Source: JBDROU01 sp043809745 [NCBI: bacterium] (GTDB lineage: Bacteria; Elusimicrobiota; JBDRMW01). From it: a stretch of DNA of 56,800 bases. The stretch's first letter is position 1. The number at the start of each line of letters is the position of its first letter. The stretch spans positions 1 through 56,800 of the forward strand of contig JBDROU010000056.1 in NCBI GenBank assembly GCA_043809745.1, read 5' to 3'. The notes beneath the pieces were generated by a model. The model did no database searches. It was not told the DNA's origin and saw only the letters and a list, made by a program, of their open reading frames with translations. Of this stretch, positions 30,604 to 39,416 are shown one piece after another. The position numbers and the translations under genes are program-made.

Positions 30604-32048
30604 AAAAAATAATTGTCTCTTTTCTGGTCAGTTTAATATTTATATGCCCTGTAACCGTTAATGCGGAAGAAAAACTGCAGGAAATTATTGTAAAGGACGG
30701 AGAGACGCTCTGGAGTGTTGCTAACAAATATTTGAAGAATTCCGGATCATGGCCGGAAATACTTAAATACAACAAACTGCCTTCAAGCGATCCGAATGTT
30801 ATACTGCCCGGGATGAAGCTGAAGGTTCCTATAATGATGATAAAGGAAGAATACAGATCGGGGAAATTAATTCATTTTACAAACAAGGTTCTTTATAGAA
30901 AAGAAAAAACCGTTGATTGGAGAACAGCTAAACTGAATATGCTGCTTTTCGCAAATGACGGCCTCCGCACCATGGAAGATTCCATAGCAAGCGTAAGATT
31001 TTACTCCGGCGAAATTGTTAAGCTTGATCAAAACTCGTTAGTTATCTTAAGACCGGAAAAGAACCTGGACGAAGTTGAACTGCTTTCTGGAGCTATAAGA
31101 GCAAGCCGTTCAAAGGTCATCAGTGCAGACACAGAAATAATGCCAAAGATTATACCGAGAGGTGAAAAGTTAGATTATAAAACCAAGCTAAAACCGAATA
31201 AGACCACACTGGTAGAAGTGTATCAAGGAATTGTAGATGTCACAGCACAGGGGAAGACTATAACATTAACTAAAGGTTTCGGCGCAGAAGTAAAATATTT
31301 ACAGCCGCCTTCCAGTCCTCATAAACTCCCGCCAAAAATTGAACTGGGGGAATCACAGGAAATTAATATCGGCTCGAATTTCAAGCTGCCGGGAATGCCT
31401 CAAGGTCAGTTATTGCCTGATATGAATAATAAAGCTTCATCGAAAAAAGCAAAAGCCCTTGGAAATCTTATTAATAAATACAGGCTCCAAATATCAAAAG
31501 ACAAAAATTTCAACACTGTTATTTCTGATAGGATCTATAATTTAGGAACAAGTTCAATAGATTTCAAGAAAATGAACCTCAAAGACGGAACATATTACTT
31601 CCACATTGCGTATATAGATGAGCTCGGGCTTGAAGGCCCATTTTCAGCTATGAGCACAGTAATTATAGATACAGTTGCGCCGGAATTAGAGGTTATATAC
31701 CCACTGGAGAACTCCAACGTTGAAAATGATCCTATCAGCTTAAAAGGCAGGACCGAGCCAAATGCAAAACTTATTATTAATAATGAAATCGTATATTTAA
31801 AATCAGACGGAAGTTTTGCTGAAATAATTTCTTCAAAAAAAGGAAAGAATATAGTTGAAATACAGGTAAGCGATTCTTCCGGGAATACTAACAAAGTAAC
31901 ACGGACCTTTTATAGAGTGAAAAAGGGAGTAAAAATGAGTAGGGAAATGAAAGAAGAGAAAAGCTTTCTTTTTTTGCCAGTCAAAGCCGCATTAGGTATC
32001 TTGAGTATTTCAGTTATAATCGGCGTGGTCGCCCTAATAGTAATGTAG
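30600..32048 (+). CDS. Envelope protein with LysM, FecR-like and Ig-like domains
   Basis: A 482-residue exported protein. A signal peptide (I-I-V-S-F-L-V-S-L-I-F-I-C-P-V-T-V-N-A) precedes a LysM domain (V-K-D-G-E-T-L-W-S-V-A-N-K-Y … I-L-P-G-M-K-L-K-V-P), which binds peptidoglycan. A FecR-like beta domain follows (V-R-F-Y-S-G-E-I-V-K-L-D … E-L-L-S-G-A-I-R). The C-terminal part has an Ig-like/glucodextranase-B-like segment (I-Y-P-L-E-N-S-N-V … S-L-K-G-R-T-E-P-N-A) and a final membrane helix (L-G-I-L-S-I-S-V-I-I-G-V-V-A-L-I-V). Translationally coupled to the sensor kinase, it may feed wall or surface status to it. Its 3' end meets the convergent GGDEF-regulator gene six bases away. Confidence 0.8.
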   Translation: MKKIIVSFLVSLIFICPVTVNAEEKLQEIIVKDGETLWSVANKYLKNSGSWPEILKYNKLPSSDPNVILPGMKLKVPIMMIKEEYRSGKLIHFTNKVLYRKEKTVDWRTAKLNMLLFANDGLRTMEDSIASVRFYSGEIVKLDQNSLVILRPEKNLDEVELLSGAIRASRSKVISADTEIMPKIIPRGEKLDYKTKLKPNKTTLVEVYQGIVDVTAQGKTITLTKGFGAEVKYLQPPSSPHKLPPKIELGESQEINIGSNFKLPGMPQGQLLPDMNNKASSKKAKALGNLINKYRLQISKDKNFNTVISDRIYNLGTSSIDFKKMNLKDGTYYFHIAYIDELGLEGPFSAMSTVIIDTVAPELEVIYPLENSNVENDPISLKGRTEPNAKLIINNEIVYLKSDGSFAEIISSKKGKNIVEIQVSDSSGNTNKVTRTFYRVKKGVKMSREMKEEKSFLFLPVKAALGILSISVIIGVVALIVM

Positions 32049-32053
32049 AGAGA

Positions 32054-32971
32054 TCAGCCTTTGCAGTAGCTGCTTTGGGTGTTTTTCTTAGCCTCTATAA
32101 GCAGCTTTTTGGTTTTATCCATAACCTGCGAATAATGCTTTACTGCACCCGGCTCAACATTAAAAACACCGATCGAGATGGTCAGCAAGGGGCACTTGAT
32201 CTCCTCCCCGGATTCGGATTTTGTCCAAATATATCCTCGCTGCAGAACATCCGCATCATAAAACTTTGCCATAATGGATTCATAATTTTCTATAATCTTT
32301 ATTGCGACAAGCTCGCTTCTTTTGGGATCCGATACAACTGCAAAATTATCTTCGCCTAAATACACAACCAAATCATCCTTGCTCCCTAATTCAGTGTATG
32401 CGCTTTTTATAATAGCTCCCAATACCCTTAACAAATCATCCCCTTGCTCAAATGAGTACTTATCGTTATAAATCTTAAAATTATTTACATCAACTAAAAG
32501 CACAGAAAATGCACTGCTCTCAATTAATTTACCCTTAATATCATTTTCTAAAGCAACATTTCCCGGCAATCCGGTTAAAGGGCTTGTTGCTTTATTTTCT
32601 CTATATCTGCGCAAAAGACTTTCAATTCTTGTAACAAGTTCCATATTTTCGAATGGTTTGGTCATATATTCGTCCGCGCCAAGCTTGATACCGGTAATTT
32701 TATCCTTAGTCTGAGCCAGAGAAGTAAGCATTATTATAGGAATAAGACATGTTTTAGCATTACTCCTTAACCTTTCACATACTTCATATCCTGTAAGCTT
32801 AGGCATCATTACATCAAGCAAGATTAATTCAGGAGGATTTTTATACACCATATTGATAACTTCTTCGCCGTTCTGAGCTTCGGTGATTTTGTAACCTTCC
32901 TGTTCGAGAAAGAATTTAATCAACTCTCTTATTTCATCATCGTCATCTGCAATTAAAATCCTTGCGGTCAT
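32054..32971 (-). CDS. Response regulator with degenerate GGDEF domain
   Basis: A 305-residue protein: receiver domain (A-D-D-D-D at 7-11; phospho-acceptor in L-I-L-L-D-V-M-M-P; K in M-T-K-P-F) followed by a GGDEF-type domain. The diguanylate cyclase signature GG(D/E)EF is replaced by L-G-E-D-N-F, so cyclase activity is probably lost. It may bind c-di-GMP or GTP or act by protein contact. It is followed on the same strand by a cluster of further regulators upstream. Similar degenerate GGDEF regulators are common; no specific partner is visible. Confidence 0.85.
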   Translation of the reverse strand: MTARILIADDDDEIRELIKFFLEQEGYKITEAQNGEEVINMVYKNPPELILLDVMMPKLTGYEVCERLRSNAKTCLIPIIMLTSLAQTKDKITGIKLGADEYMTKPFENMELVTRIESLLRRYRENKATSPLTGLPGNVALENDIKGKLIESSAFSVLLVDVNNFKIYNDKYSFEQGDDLLRVLGAIIKSAYTELGSKDDLVVYLGEDNFAVVSDPKRSELVAIKIIENYESIMAKFYDADVLQRGYIWTKSESGEEIKCPLLTISIGVFNVEPGAVKHYSQVMDKTKKLLIEAKKNTQSSYCKG

Positions 32972-33019
32972 CTAATCTCCCTTCTAACCAGGATTCAATA
33001 ATAATATTATTATTAATAC

Positions 33020-33397
33020 CTATTGAGCCATTCTAATTTTTGTTATAATATAAATAATCTTCAATCTGCCTTCTCTGTTTTCGGCAAATTTAACAAATTC
33101 TTTAACCAGTTCGAATTTTTCACTGCTGGCTGGGAAAACGCAAAAAATACGATTATCTCTTTTTTCGATTCTTAATATGCCCTGCTTTTCCAGTCGATAT
33201 AACACAGGCAGAACATTAATTTTATCCCTGCCGATCGAATCCGCTATTTCTTCAAGCGATCGTGTCTTCTCGTCTTCACCGGTATAAAAATAGGTTATAA
33301 TATCCCAAGTAATGTAAGAAACAACAACATCATTAATAAAGTCTTTAAGTCTTGTACTTATGTCCGACTCGATACTATTATCTTCCCGTCTATTCAT
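33020..33397 (-). CDS. Winged-helix DNA-binding regulator
   Basis: A 125-residue protein with a helix-turn-helix/winged pattern at about residues 47-85: S-L-E-E-I-A-D-S-I-G-R-D-K-I-N-V-L-P-V, then L-E-K-Q-G-I-L-R-I-E and the wing K-R-D-N-R-I-F-C-V-F. The rest is helical and charged. The family resembles small MarR/ArsR-like transcription factors, but no effector site is seen. It lies between two response-regulator genes, so it may be an output component that receives signals by contact. Confidence 0.65.
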   Translation of the reverse strand: MNRREDNSIESDISTRLKDFINDVVVSYITWDIITYFYTGEDEKTRSLEEIADSIGRDKINVLPVLYRLEKQGILRIEKRDNRIFCVFPASSEKFELVKEFVKFAENREGRLKIIYIITKIRMAQ

Positions 33398-33413
33398 AAT
33401 TGTTATCTACAAA

Positions 33414-33788
33414 TCACTTATCATATTTCTTTAATATGATATTGATTCTTTGACTTAAGTCTTTCAAATCAAACGGTTTTGTAATATAATCATCCACGCC
33501 AAAAGCAACCCCTACCTCTATATCTTCCGGCTGTGCCTTTGCAGAAACAAAGATGATTGGGATATCAGCGGTACTGGGAGATTGCTTAATCTTCCTGCAT
33601 ATTTCATACCCATCAACCTGCGGCATCATAATATCCAGCAGCACCATATCAGGCTTTTCTTTAATCAACTGTTCCAAACCCTCTAATCCGCTTGAAGCGC
33701 ACATGACCTCAAAACCATCTAGTTCCAATGTGCTCTTAAGCAAATCTAATACAACATAATCATCATCAATAATCAATAATTTACTCAT
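33414..33788 (-). CDS. Stand-alone response-regulator receiver domain
   Basis: A 124-residue receiver with acidic residues I-D-D-D near 8-10, phospho-acceptor Asp in M-V-L-L-D-I-M-M-P-Q and Lys in Y-I-T-K-P-F. It has no output domain. It sits 6 bases downstream of the HtrA gene and 16 bases upstream of the wHTH gene on the same strand. Co-transcription with the protease suggests a role in an envelope-linked signalling pathway, which is an inference. Confidence 0.85.
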   Translation of the reverse strand: MSKLLIIDDDYVVLDLLKSTLELDGFEVMCASSGLEGLEQLIKEKPDMVLLDIMMPQVDGYEICRKIKQSPSTADIPIIFVSAKAQPEDIEVGVAFGVDDYITKPFDLKDLSQRINIILKKYDK

Positions 33789-33794
33789 TTTGAT

Positions 33795-35318
33795 CTACTC
33801 CATTAAAAAACTAATATATAACGGCTTTCCTTCCCTTACTACATCAAATACAATACCTCCGGATTTTTTTATCTTTGATACAACATCATTAAACATCTCA
33901 ATATTCATTGTTTTATTCTGATTAATTGACTTAATCAAATCTCCCTCTCGAATACCTGCCTGAGCGGCTTCTTTTGCCATATCAATCTCAGTAACTACAA
34001 CACCTTTTTCATCCAAACCTAATCTGTATTTTTTAGCAAGCATAGCATCGATATTTTGTGTTTTAATACCAAGCCATTCTTTAGACAGCACCTCAGATTT
34101 TTCACTTTTTTCCTGCACTATATCCGTCGTAGAAGGCACCTCCCCGGTTACAAGATTTATTGTTTTAACTTTTTTCTGCCTTAAAATTTTTATTTCAACT
34201 CGTTTTTTGGGCGGAGTTGAAGCAACTACATCCTGCAGGTTTGTAACATCTTTAATTTTTTTGCCGTCAAACTCCATAATAATGTCACCCCTAATTAACC
34301 CAGCCTCATCTGCAGGGGATCCGCCGAAAACGTCATTCACAAGCGCGCCCTCCGCCTCTTTCAGGCCAAACTGCTCAGCTATTACCTCATCAACTTTTTT
34401 TATCTCTACTCCCAACCAACCTCTTACCACCTTCCCTTTATGAATCAAATCTTCCAGTATACTCTTGGCCCTGTTAATAGGAATAGCAAATCCGATGCCT
34501 GCAAATACTCCGGTAGGAGCATATATCGCTGTATTTATCCCTATGACCTCGCCTTTTATGTTTAATAAAGGCCCTCCTGAATTGCCTCTGTTAATGGCCG
34601 CGTCAGTTTGTATCAAATCCCTGTACTGCTGGCCTTCTATAGAAAGAGACTGTCTAACAGCAGAAATAACCCCAACAGTTAGAGTCTGTTCTAATCCAAA
34701 AGGCGATCCGATTGCAATCGCCCAGTCACCAACTTTAATTTCCGCTGAATCAGCCAGATTCAAGCTTGAATAATTGCCTTTTTCTTTTATTTTTACAACA
34801 GCAAGATCAGTTCTAGCATCCTTACCAACTATTTCACCTGTTAAAGGTTTTTCCCGATCTGCTATGTGGATCTTTATTTGGTCGGCATCTCTTACAACAT
34901 GTTCATTTGTTAGTATCAATCCCTTAGCATCTATTATCACACCCGATCCCATACCTTCAAATTTTCTCTCATATTTTTTGGGTGCTGTATTCGGTTTTTG
35001 TCCCGGTGATCCAAAAAAATCCTCAAATGGGTCACCGAAAAAGAATTCATAAAAGGGTGCGTATTCAAAACTTTCCACATGTATTGTTGTGATACTCACA
35101 ACTGCAGGTTTTGCAAGTTCAGCTACCTGTCTGAAAGATTCCTGCAGTTTATTAACATTAGCCGGAACTTCAAGGGATGTTGAGCATAAAACAGCTTCTT
35201 TAGACAAAGCTTTTTTATTTTCTAATAAACCATTTTGCTTTTCGCACAAATTGTAAAAAATAACCGAAATCACAATAACAAACCAAAACCATCCGTTCTT
35301 CAAGACTTTTTTTATCAT
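33795..35318 (-). CDS. degP: Periplasmic HtrA/DegP-family serine protease with two PDZ domains
   Basis: A 507-residue protein. An N-terminal signal anchor (W-F-W-F-V-I-V-I-S-V-I-F) is followed by the protease domain: His in L-T-N-E-H-V-V, Asp in A-R-T-D-L-A-V-V and Ser in R-G-N-S-G-G-P-L. PDZ1 starts near V-R-G-W-L-G-V-E and PDZ2 near S-K-E-W-L-G-I. A Gly/Pro/Asn-rich loop (F-G-S-P-G-Q-K-P-N-T-A-P) before the His is LA-loop-like. It probably degrades misfolded envelope proteins. AGGAGATA lies about 5 bases before the ATG. Confidence 0.93.
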   Translation of the reverse strand: MIKKVLKNGWFWFVIVISVIFYNLCEKQNGLLENKKALSKEAVLCSTSLEVPANVNKLQESFRQVAELAKPAVVSITTIHVESFEYAPFYEFFFGDPFEDFFGSPGQKPNTAPKKYERKFEGMGSGVIIDAKGLILTNEHVVRDADQIKIHIADREKPLTGEIVGKDARTDLAVVKIKEKGNYSSLNLADSAEIKVGDWAIAIGSPFGLEQTLTVGVISAVRQSLSIEGQQYRDLIQTDAAINRGNSGGPLLNIKGEVIGINTAIYAPTGVFAGIGFAIPINRAKSILEDLIHKGKVVRGWLGVEIKKVDEVIAEQFGLKEAEGALVNDVFGGSPADEAGLIRGDIIMEFDGKKIKDVTNLQDVVASTPPKKRVEIKILRQKKVKTINLVTGEVPSTTDIVQEKSEKSEVLSKEWLGIKTQNIDAMLAKKYRLGLDEKGVVVTEIDMAKEAAQAGIREGDLIKSINQNKTMNIEMFNDVVSKIKKSGGIVFDVVREGKPLYISFLME

Positions 35319-35347
35319 ATGCTATCTCCTAAAACTATATAATATTT

Positions 35348-37369
35348 TTACCTTTCCAATCTTAACATAGGCACAACAGCTTTATTATAATATTCCCTAA
35401 CTTTAAGTATATCTTTTTGAAACTCCCCAACGGGAGTCAATATATCAACAACAGGCGTTGTTCTCTTATCTTCTGCTGTAGTTCCAAAACTGTCTTCCGT
35501 TGCTTCAGCTTTAACTTCAATCGGTTCAGGTGGATCCTTCATTATAAAACGCGAATAACCCATTACCAAGACCGCATACCCCCAATTAAACGGATTGCCG
35601 CGGATTATCTTACGAGGAATACTAACCGAAATAGTGCGTTTACGCAAATCTATATCACTTTCAAGCGAAGCTACCTTAATTAAATGATCTTTTCCTGCAT
35701 ACCTATATAACCTGCTGCTCCATCCATTTACAACAATCACGTATTCCCAGGCATCAATATCTGAAAAAACAACACCTCTAGATGTCAAAGCTTCTTTAGA
35801 ACCCGCCCCGTATCTTTTATTTAAATCAATGTATAAATCTATCAACGGGAAGCTAAAACCCATAGGAGCATTCCAAAAATTATCCAAGTTACTTATAGAA
35901 AAGCTAAAATTCATAGTATCCTCATCTTTTATTGAAAAACCAAATTTAAGCAAATCCGCCAAACCTTTCTTTTCTTGCAGCAACTCAGATGCAGGATAAA
36001 CTAAATTTCCATCACCATAATCATCACCGCTTGGATCCGTCCATAAGCAAAAATCCTCGCCGATTTCCACTGAAGTAGTATTCTCATCACTTACTGAGCT
36101 AAATGATTTAAATAAATTAATAGGTTGATATATATCCTCCGGCGGGCTCTCCTTAATCAATCTATATACATTTAGCAAGCCTGCCCTAAAGAGTTGATCA
36201 ATTTCTTGATCACGAGGTGAATTAAAATCATTTCCAAAATAATAGAAATTATAGCTGGATTCTGCGCTGTAGATTTCTTCCATAGCCGAATCTAAACGCC
36301 TTATGTCCGCCTTCCCGGAATCTTTATACTCCTCAACAGCCTGTCTGCATCTGGCAAGCATCTCCCAGGCAACATCTTCTTCCTGTTCGCCTATCCAAGG
36401 GGAAAAATCAGTGCTCAACCAAGAACCGGAACCTAACTCATTCATATTTATAGAAGACACCATTTCTGAATTTTCTCTTACATATTGCTCTGGCAGTATT
36501 ATATTGATATCAGCTTCTTTCAACCCAGTTACTAATTTATCCAGAAATGTGAAAAAATTTAATTTCCTTTTTTCATTGAAAAACCTTTCATCCAACATTA
36601 TAAAATAAATATCATTTGAAGGTTGAAGAACTTCTGTAATCCGCTGAACCAGCATATCACTATTTTCTGCATTAGGAGAATAGTAAATCATAGAACTTAT
36701 TTCCTCAGATATGCAGTATATCGGCAGATCCTTTACTCTAACTGCGCTCAAGTGTTTATTTGGTTTTATGCCGCTAATTAATGATGCCACATCAGAACGC
36801 AGCAGAGGCCTTAAGGATGCCTCATCTAATAATCCTCCATATGGCAGCAAACCAGATGCAGTTATTCCCCAGGTCTTCTTAAATGCTTCATTCTCCAATG
36901 CTACCTGATCTCTTATATCTTCCGGCCAACGGAAATATAAAGGTTGAGCGTTGCTTGTTAGATACGATTTTTCAAGAAAATCTGAATTATCAGCTAGTAA
37001 TGGAAGTATGGGATCCCATCGCAGTTTAAGGAAAAATGACAATTTGTTCTCTTTGCATCTGTTCTTATAAAAGTTTTTTAAATCCTCCTGGCCTTCTTTC
37101 TGCTTTAAGAAATCATAAGATATAGCTAAACTATAAACAAATTCTTGTTGTTGAGAGAATTCTCTTAACTTTACAAGAGAATCAGAAGATTGTGGCGCAT
37201 ATATAAAAGCGACATTTACCGTTGGCATTATTTTTTCTGCCTCAGCAATCTCTGGTTCTTTCTCGATTATCTGCACAGGTATACGCTTTATTTGACAGGC
37301 ATTCACGCCTAATATCAAGATTATAGAAATTACAAAATATTTCCTTATTAGTACAAAAATCAATCTCAC
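35348..37369 (-). CDS. GH57-like lipoprotein with C-terminal glucodextranase-type domain
   Basis: A 673-residue protein with a lipoprotein-type signal (V-I-S-I-I-L-I-L-G-V-N-A-C). The N-terminal two thirds resemble family 57 glycoside hydrolases: a catalytic-barrel-like region, then G-S-G-S-W-L-S-T-D-F-S-P-W-I-G and D-V-A-W-E-M-L, matching the G-S-W-I … W-I-G … A-W motif of that family. The C-terminal part (N-F-S-F-S-I-S-N-L … G-F-S-F-P-L-I-D-L-Y-I-D-L) resembles the glucodextranase C-terminal or DOMON-like module, which binds glucan. The start is GTG and overlaps the upstream gene by a GTGA. It probably acts on an alpha-glucan at the cell envelope. Confidence 0.65.
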   Translation of the reverse strand: MRLIFVLIRKYFVISIILILGVNACQIKRIPVQIIEKEPEIAEAEKIMPTVNVAFIYAPQSSDSLVKLREFSQQQEFVYSLAISYDFLKQKEGQEDLKNFYKNRCKENKLSFFLKLRWDPILPLLADNSDFLEKSYLTSNAQPLYFRWPEDIRDQVALENEAFKKTWGITASGLLPYGGLLDEASLRPLLRSDVASLISGIKPNKHLSAVRVKDLPIYCISEEISSMIYYSPNAENSDMLVQRITEVLQPSNDIYFIMLDERFFNEKRKLNFFTFLDKLVTGLKEADINIILPEQYVRENSEMVSSINMNELGSGSWLSTDFSPWIGEQEEDVAWEMLARCRQAVEEYKDSGKADIRRLDSAMEEIYSAESSYNFYYFGNDFNSPRDQEIDQLFRAGLLNVYRLIKESPPEDIYQPINLFKSFSSVSDENTTSVEIGEDFCLWTDPSGDDYGDGNLVYPASELLQEKKGLADLLKFGFSIKDEDTMNFSFSISNLDNFWNAPMGFSFPLIDLYIDLNKRYGAGSKEALTSRGVVFSDIDAWEYVIVVNGWSSRLYRYAGKDHLIKVASLESDIDLRKRTISVSIPRKIIRGNPFNWGYAVLVMGYSRFIMKDPPEPIEVKAEATEDSFGTTAEDKRTTPVVDILTPVGEFQKDILKVREYYNKAVVPMLRLER

Positions 37370-38181
37370 TTTAGCAACTCCACATTATCAATAATTATTC
37401 TTCCTTTAATACCTTTATCAGCAGCCATTAACTTGAATTGTATTTTATCAATATTTTCTTCAAAAAGGGACCCATCTGCCTTATTTGGCATTAACTCATC
37501 AAACTGCATCATATAAATTTTCCAGACTGAACCTTCCAGGAGATCTTCATTCCATACTTTTTTTAATAAGATCTTATTTCTCCTCTCCAAAGTAAGAATT
37601 AAATTACCTGCAGGACCATCTATTTTACATGCAAATCTTACACCTTTAAAATAATTCAAATTCCATGATCCTTTTTTATACAAACTCGCGGATCCGTTAT
37701 CTTCCAAATTATAAAATAGAGCTACCGCCTTTCTATCTATCCCCTTATGCAAACCTATATTTGAATTTAATCCATTTTCATACTCTAAAGTCCACAACTC
37801 AATGCTTTCCATTGGATCAAACAGCTCTACTTCATATATTTTTACCGGTTTTTGCTTCGGTGGCTTTAATTTTGCTTCCAAATACTGCGGTGGAATTTTA
37901 GCTTCCAGAATCTCTTCTTGTATTATTCCATTATTTGAAACTGAAATTAATTTTTTTTCCTGAATGCTCTCTCTTATTTCCCTTTTAGCTTTTTGCTTAA
38001 CTTTTTTATCCTTACTAGAATCATTCGTTCCGCGTTTATATGAAGTTTTTTCCTCGACTGATTTCTTTGTAAAACTGCTTTCATTAAAAAAATACATGGA
38101 AAGCCGTCTGGAAGGTATCAATCCAAACATAAAGACCGTAAAAACAAAAATAGACAAAAATGCAATTTTTGTATTAGTCAT
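37366..38181 (-). CDS. Hypothetical membrane-anchored beta-sandwich, carbohydrate-binding-like protein
   Basis: A 271-residue protein. It has one N-terminal membrane helix (I-A-F-L-S-I-F-V-F-T-V-F-M-F-G-L-I), a highly charged linker rich in K, E and S, and a C-terminal domain of about 140 residues with alternating beta strands. The pattern W-T-L-E-Y-E-N-G … G-S-W-N-L-N-Y-F-K-G-V-R-F-A-C-K-I-D-G-P … I-I-I-D-N-V-E-L-L recalls CBM11-like/galactose-binding jelly rolls, so it may bind glycan. It is coupled to the GH57-like lipoprotein by a 4-base overlap and may act with it. Confidence 0.55.
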   Translation of the reverse strand: MTNTKIAFLSIFVFTVFMFGLIPSRRLSMYFFNESSFTKKSVEEKTSYKRGTNDSSKDKKVKQKAKREIRESIQEKKLISVSNNGIIQEEILEAKIPPQYLEAKLKPPKQKPVKIYEVELFDPMESIELWTLEYENGLNSNIGLHKGIDRKAVALFYNLEDNGSASLYKKGSWNLNYFKGVRFACKIDGPAGNLILTLERRNKILLKKVWNEDLLEGSVWKIYMMQFDELMPNKADGSLFEENIDKIQFKLMAADKGIKGRIIIDNVELLK

Positions 38182-38253
38182 AAATTTATTTCAATTCCTC
38201 AACCAGAAACCTTTAAAAAAGCCTTTGTAAAAGACCTTTTTAAGAGGCCCCTT

Positions 38254-39396
38254 TTATTTTTTAAGACCAAACATTTTTATAATCTTTATTAAAAAATCTT
38301 TATCCCCAAATCCGCCTGGTTTAAGCACAACCTGTACTTCTTTTTTAGCCTTTGTCAGCGTAATGCCCCGATCCAAACCAGCTACAACCTCAAGTTCATC
38401 AAACTTGAATCTATTACATACTCTGTATGCTGTCTCGCCGCCCATAAGTATGAAATTGCTTAAATTATACATCTGATTTAATGATTGGGCAAGAGCTAAA
38501 AGATTGCTCATAATAACAGTTGATTTACGATTTTTAGAAAATTCTCGGTAAATAAACACAACCTTGCTTCTTTTATAGCAAAAGATTTCTGACTTAACAA
38601 TACTATGATCTCCATAAGGTAATCTTTTAACACCGCTATTAGCTTTATAAAAGCTTTCCAATTGACCTATGCTTATCGGATTTATTGACCCGCATATCAC
38701 AGCTGTATCACCGCTTGGTTTATTTAATGGGACCTTCAGAGATTTATGACTTTTAATATCTTTTGCATTAATCCATTTATGAAGCAGCTCCTCAAGAAAT
38801 CCAGCTGAACCGGCAAAATAATCACCTTTTAATGTTTTCACTGTTTTTTCCAGCATCATCTGATCAAACACATCAAACAATTGAATTCTGCTAAAATATT
38901 TAGATTGCTTACTTAATAACTCCGGCAAATATGAAGTTTTAACAGGTTTTCGCGGATCATCTGAAAAAAAAGTAGTATCCAGCGGTTTGTCGTTGCAGTA
39001 GTGCTTCAAATTCTTTGTTAGCCGTCCCATCTTTGGATATGCGGGTATAAAACAAAGCGAGCTTAGTTCGAAAACCTCCATAAACGCGTCTAATTCCGCT
39101 CCTAAATTACCACGCAATGTCGAATCTGTCTTCTTAAAAACAAATCTAGGTTTTAACTGTCGAATAATCTTTGATACATGCCGCACTCTCTTATATGCCA
39201 GTTTCGAAGAAGCATTCCTGCTCTCAGTATTAAATATAATAACCGGATGCTTGCATAAGCCCGAACTTAAACTCTTTACAGGTGAAGTTATAATCTGAGA
39301 TCTAAGCCCGTTAAGCGAAAGTGAATAACCAGCATCGCCGCAACCGGTCAGATCATCTGCAATAATAGCAATCAGCGGTCTGTTTTGATTTCTCAT
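38254..39396 (-). CDS. DUF1537-family four-carbon acid sugar kinase-like protein
   Basis: A 380-residue protein beginning A-I-I-A-D-D-L-T-G-C-G-D-A-G-Y, the N-terminal signature of the DUF1537 (four-carbon acid sugar kinase) family, with K-K-T-D-S-T-L-R-G-N and A-Y-P-K-M-G-R-L. The C-terminal domain has C-G-S-I-N-P-I-S, M-G-G-E-T-A-Y-R-V and K-P-G-G-F-G. Relatives phosphorylate four-carbon acid sugars such as D-threonate or erythronate before a PdxA-like or aldolase step. No such partner gene is present here. The physiological substrate is unknown. Confidence 0.85.
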   Translation of the reverse strand: MRNQNRPLIAIIADDLTGCGDAGYSLSLNGLRSQIITSPVKSLSSGLCKHPVIIFNTESRNASSKLAYKRVRHVSKIIRQLKPRFVFKKTDSTLRGNLGAELDAFMEVFELSSLCFIPAYPKMGRLTKNLKHYCNDKPLDTTFFSDDPRKPVKTSYLPELLSKQSKYFSRIQLFDVFDQMMLEKTVKTLKGDYFAGSAGFLEELLHKWINAKDIKSHKSLKVPLNKPSGDTAVICGSINPISIGQLESFYKANSGVKRLPYGDHSIVKSEIFCYKRSKVVFIYREFSKNRKSTVIMSNLLALAQSLNQMYNLSNFILMGGETAYRVCNRFKFDELEVVAGLDRGITLTKAKKEVQVVLKPGGFGDKDFLIKIIKMFGLKK

Positions 39397-39416
39397 ACTG
39401 TTTTTTCAATACACTA

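Noticed and set aside
38182-38253. Terminator in the gap between the jelly-roll-like gene and the DUF1537 gene
   Set aside because: The CCTTTT/AAAAGG runs are direct repeats more than a compact stem with a T-tract, so no reliable hairpin could be defined.
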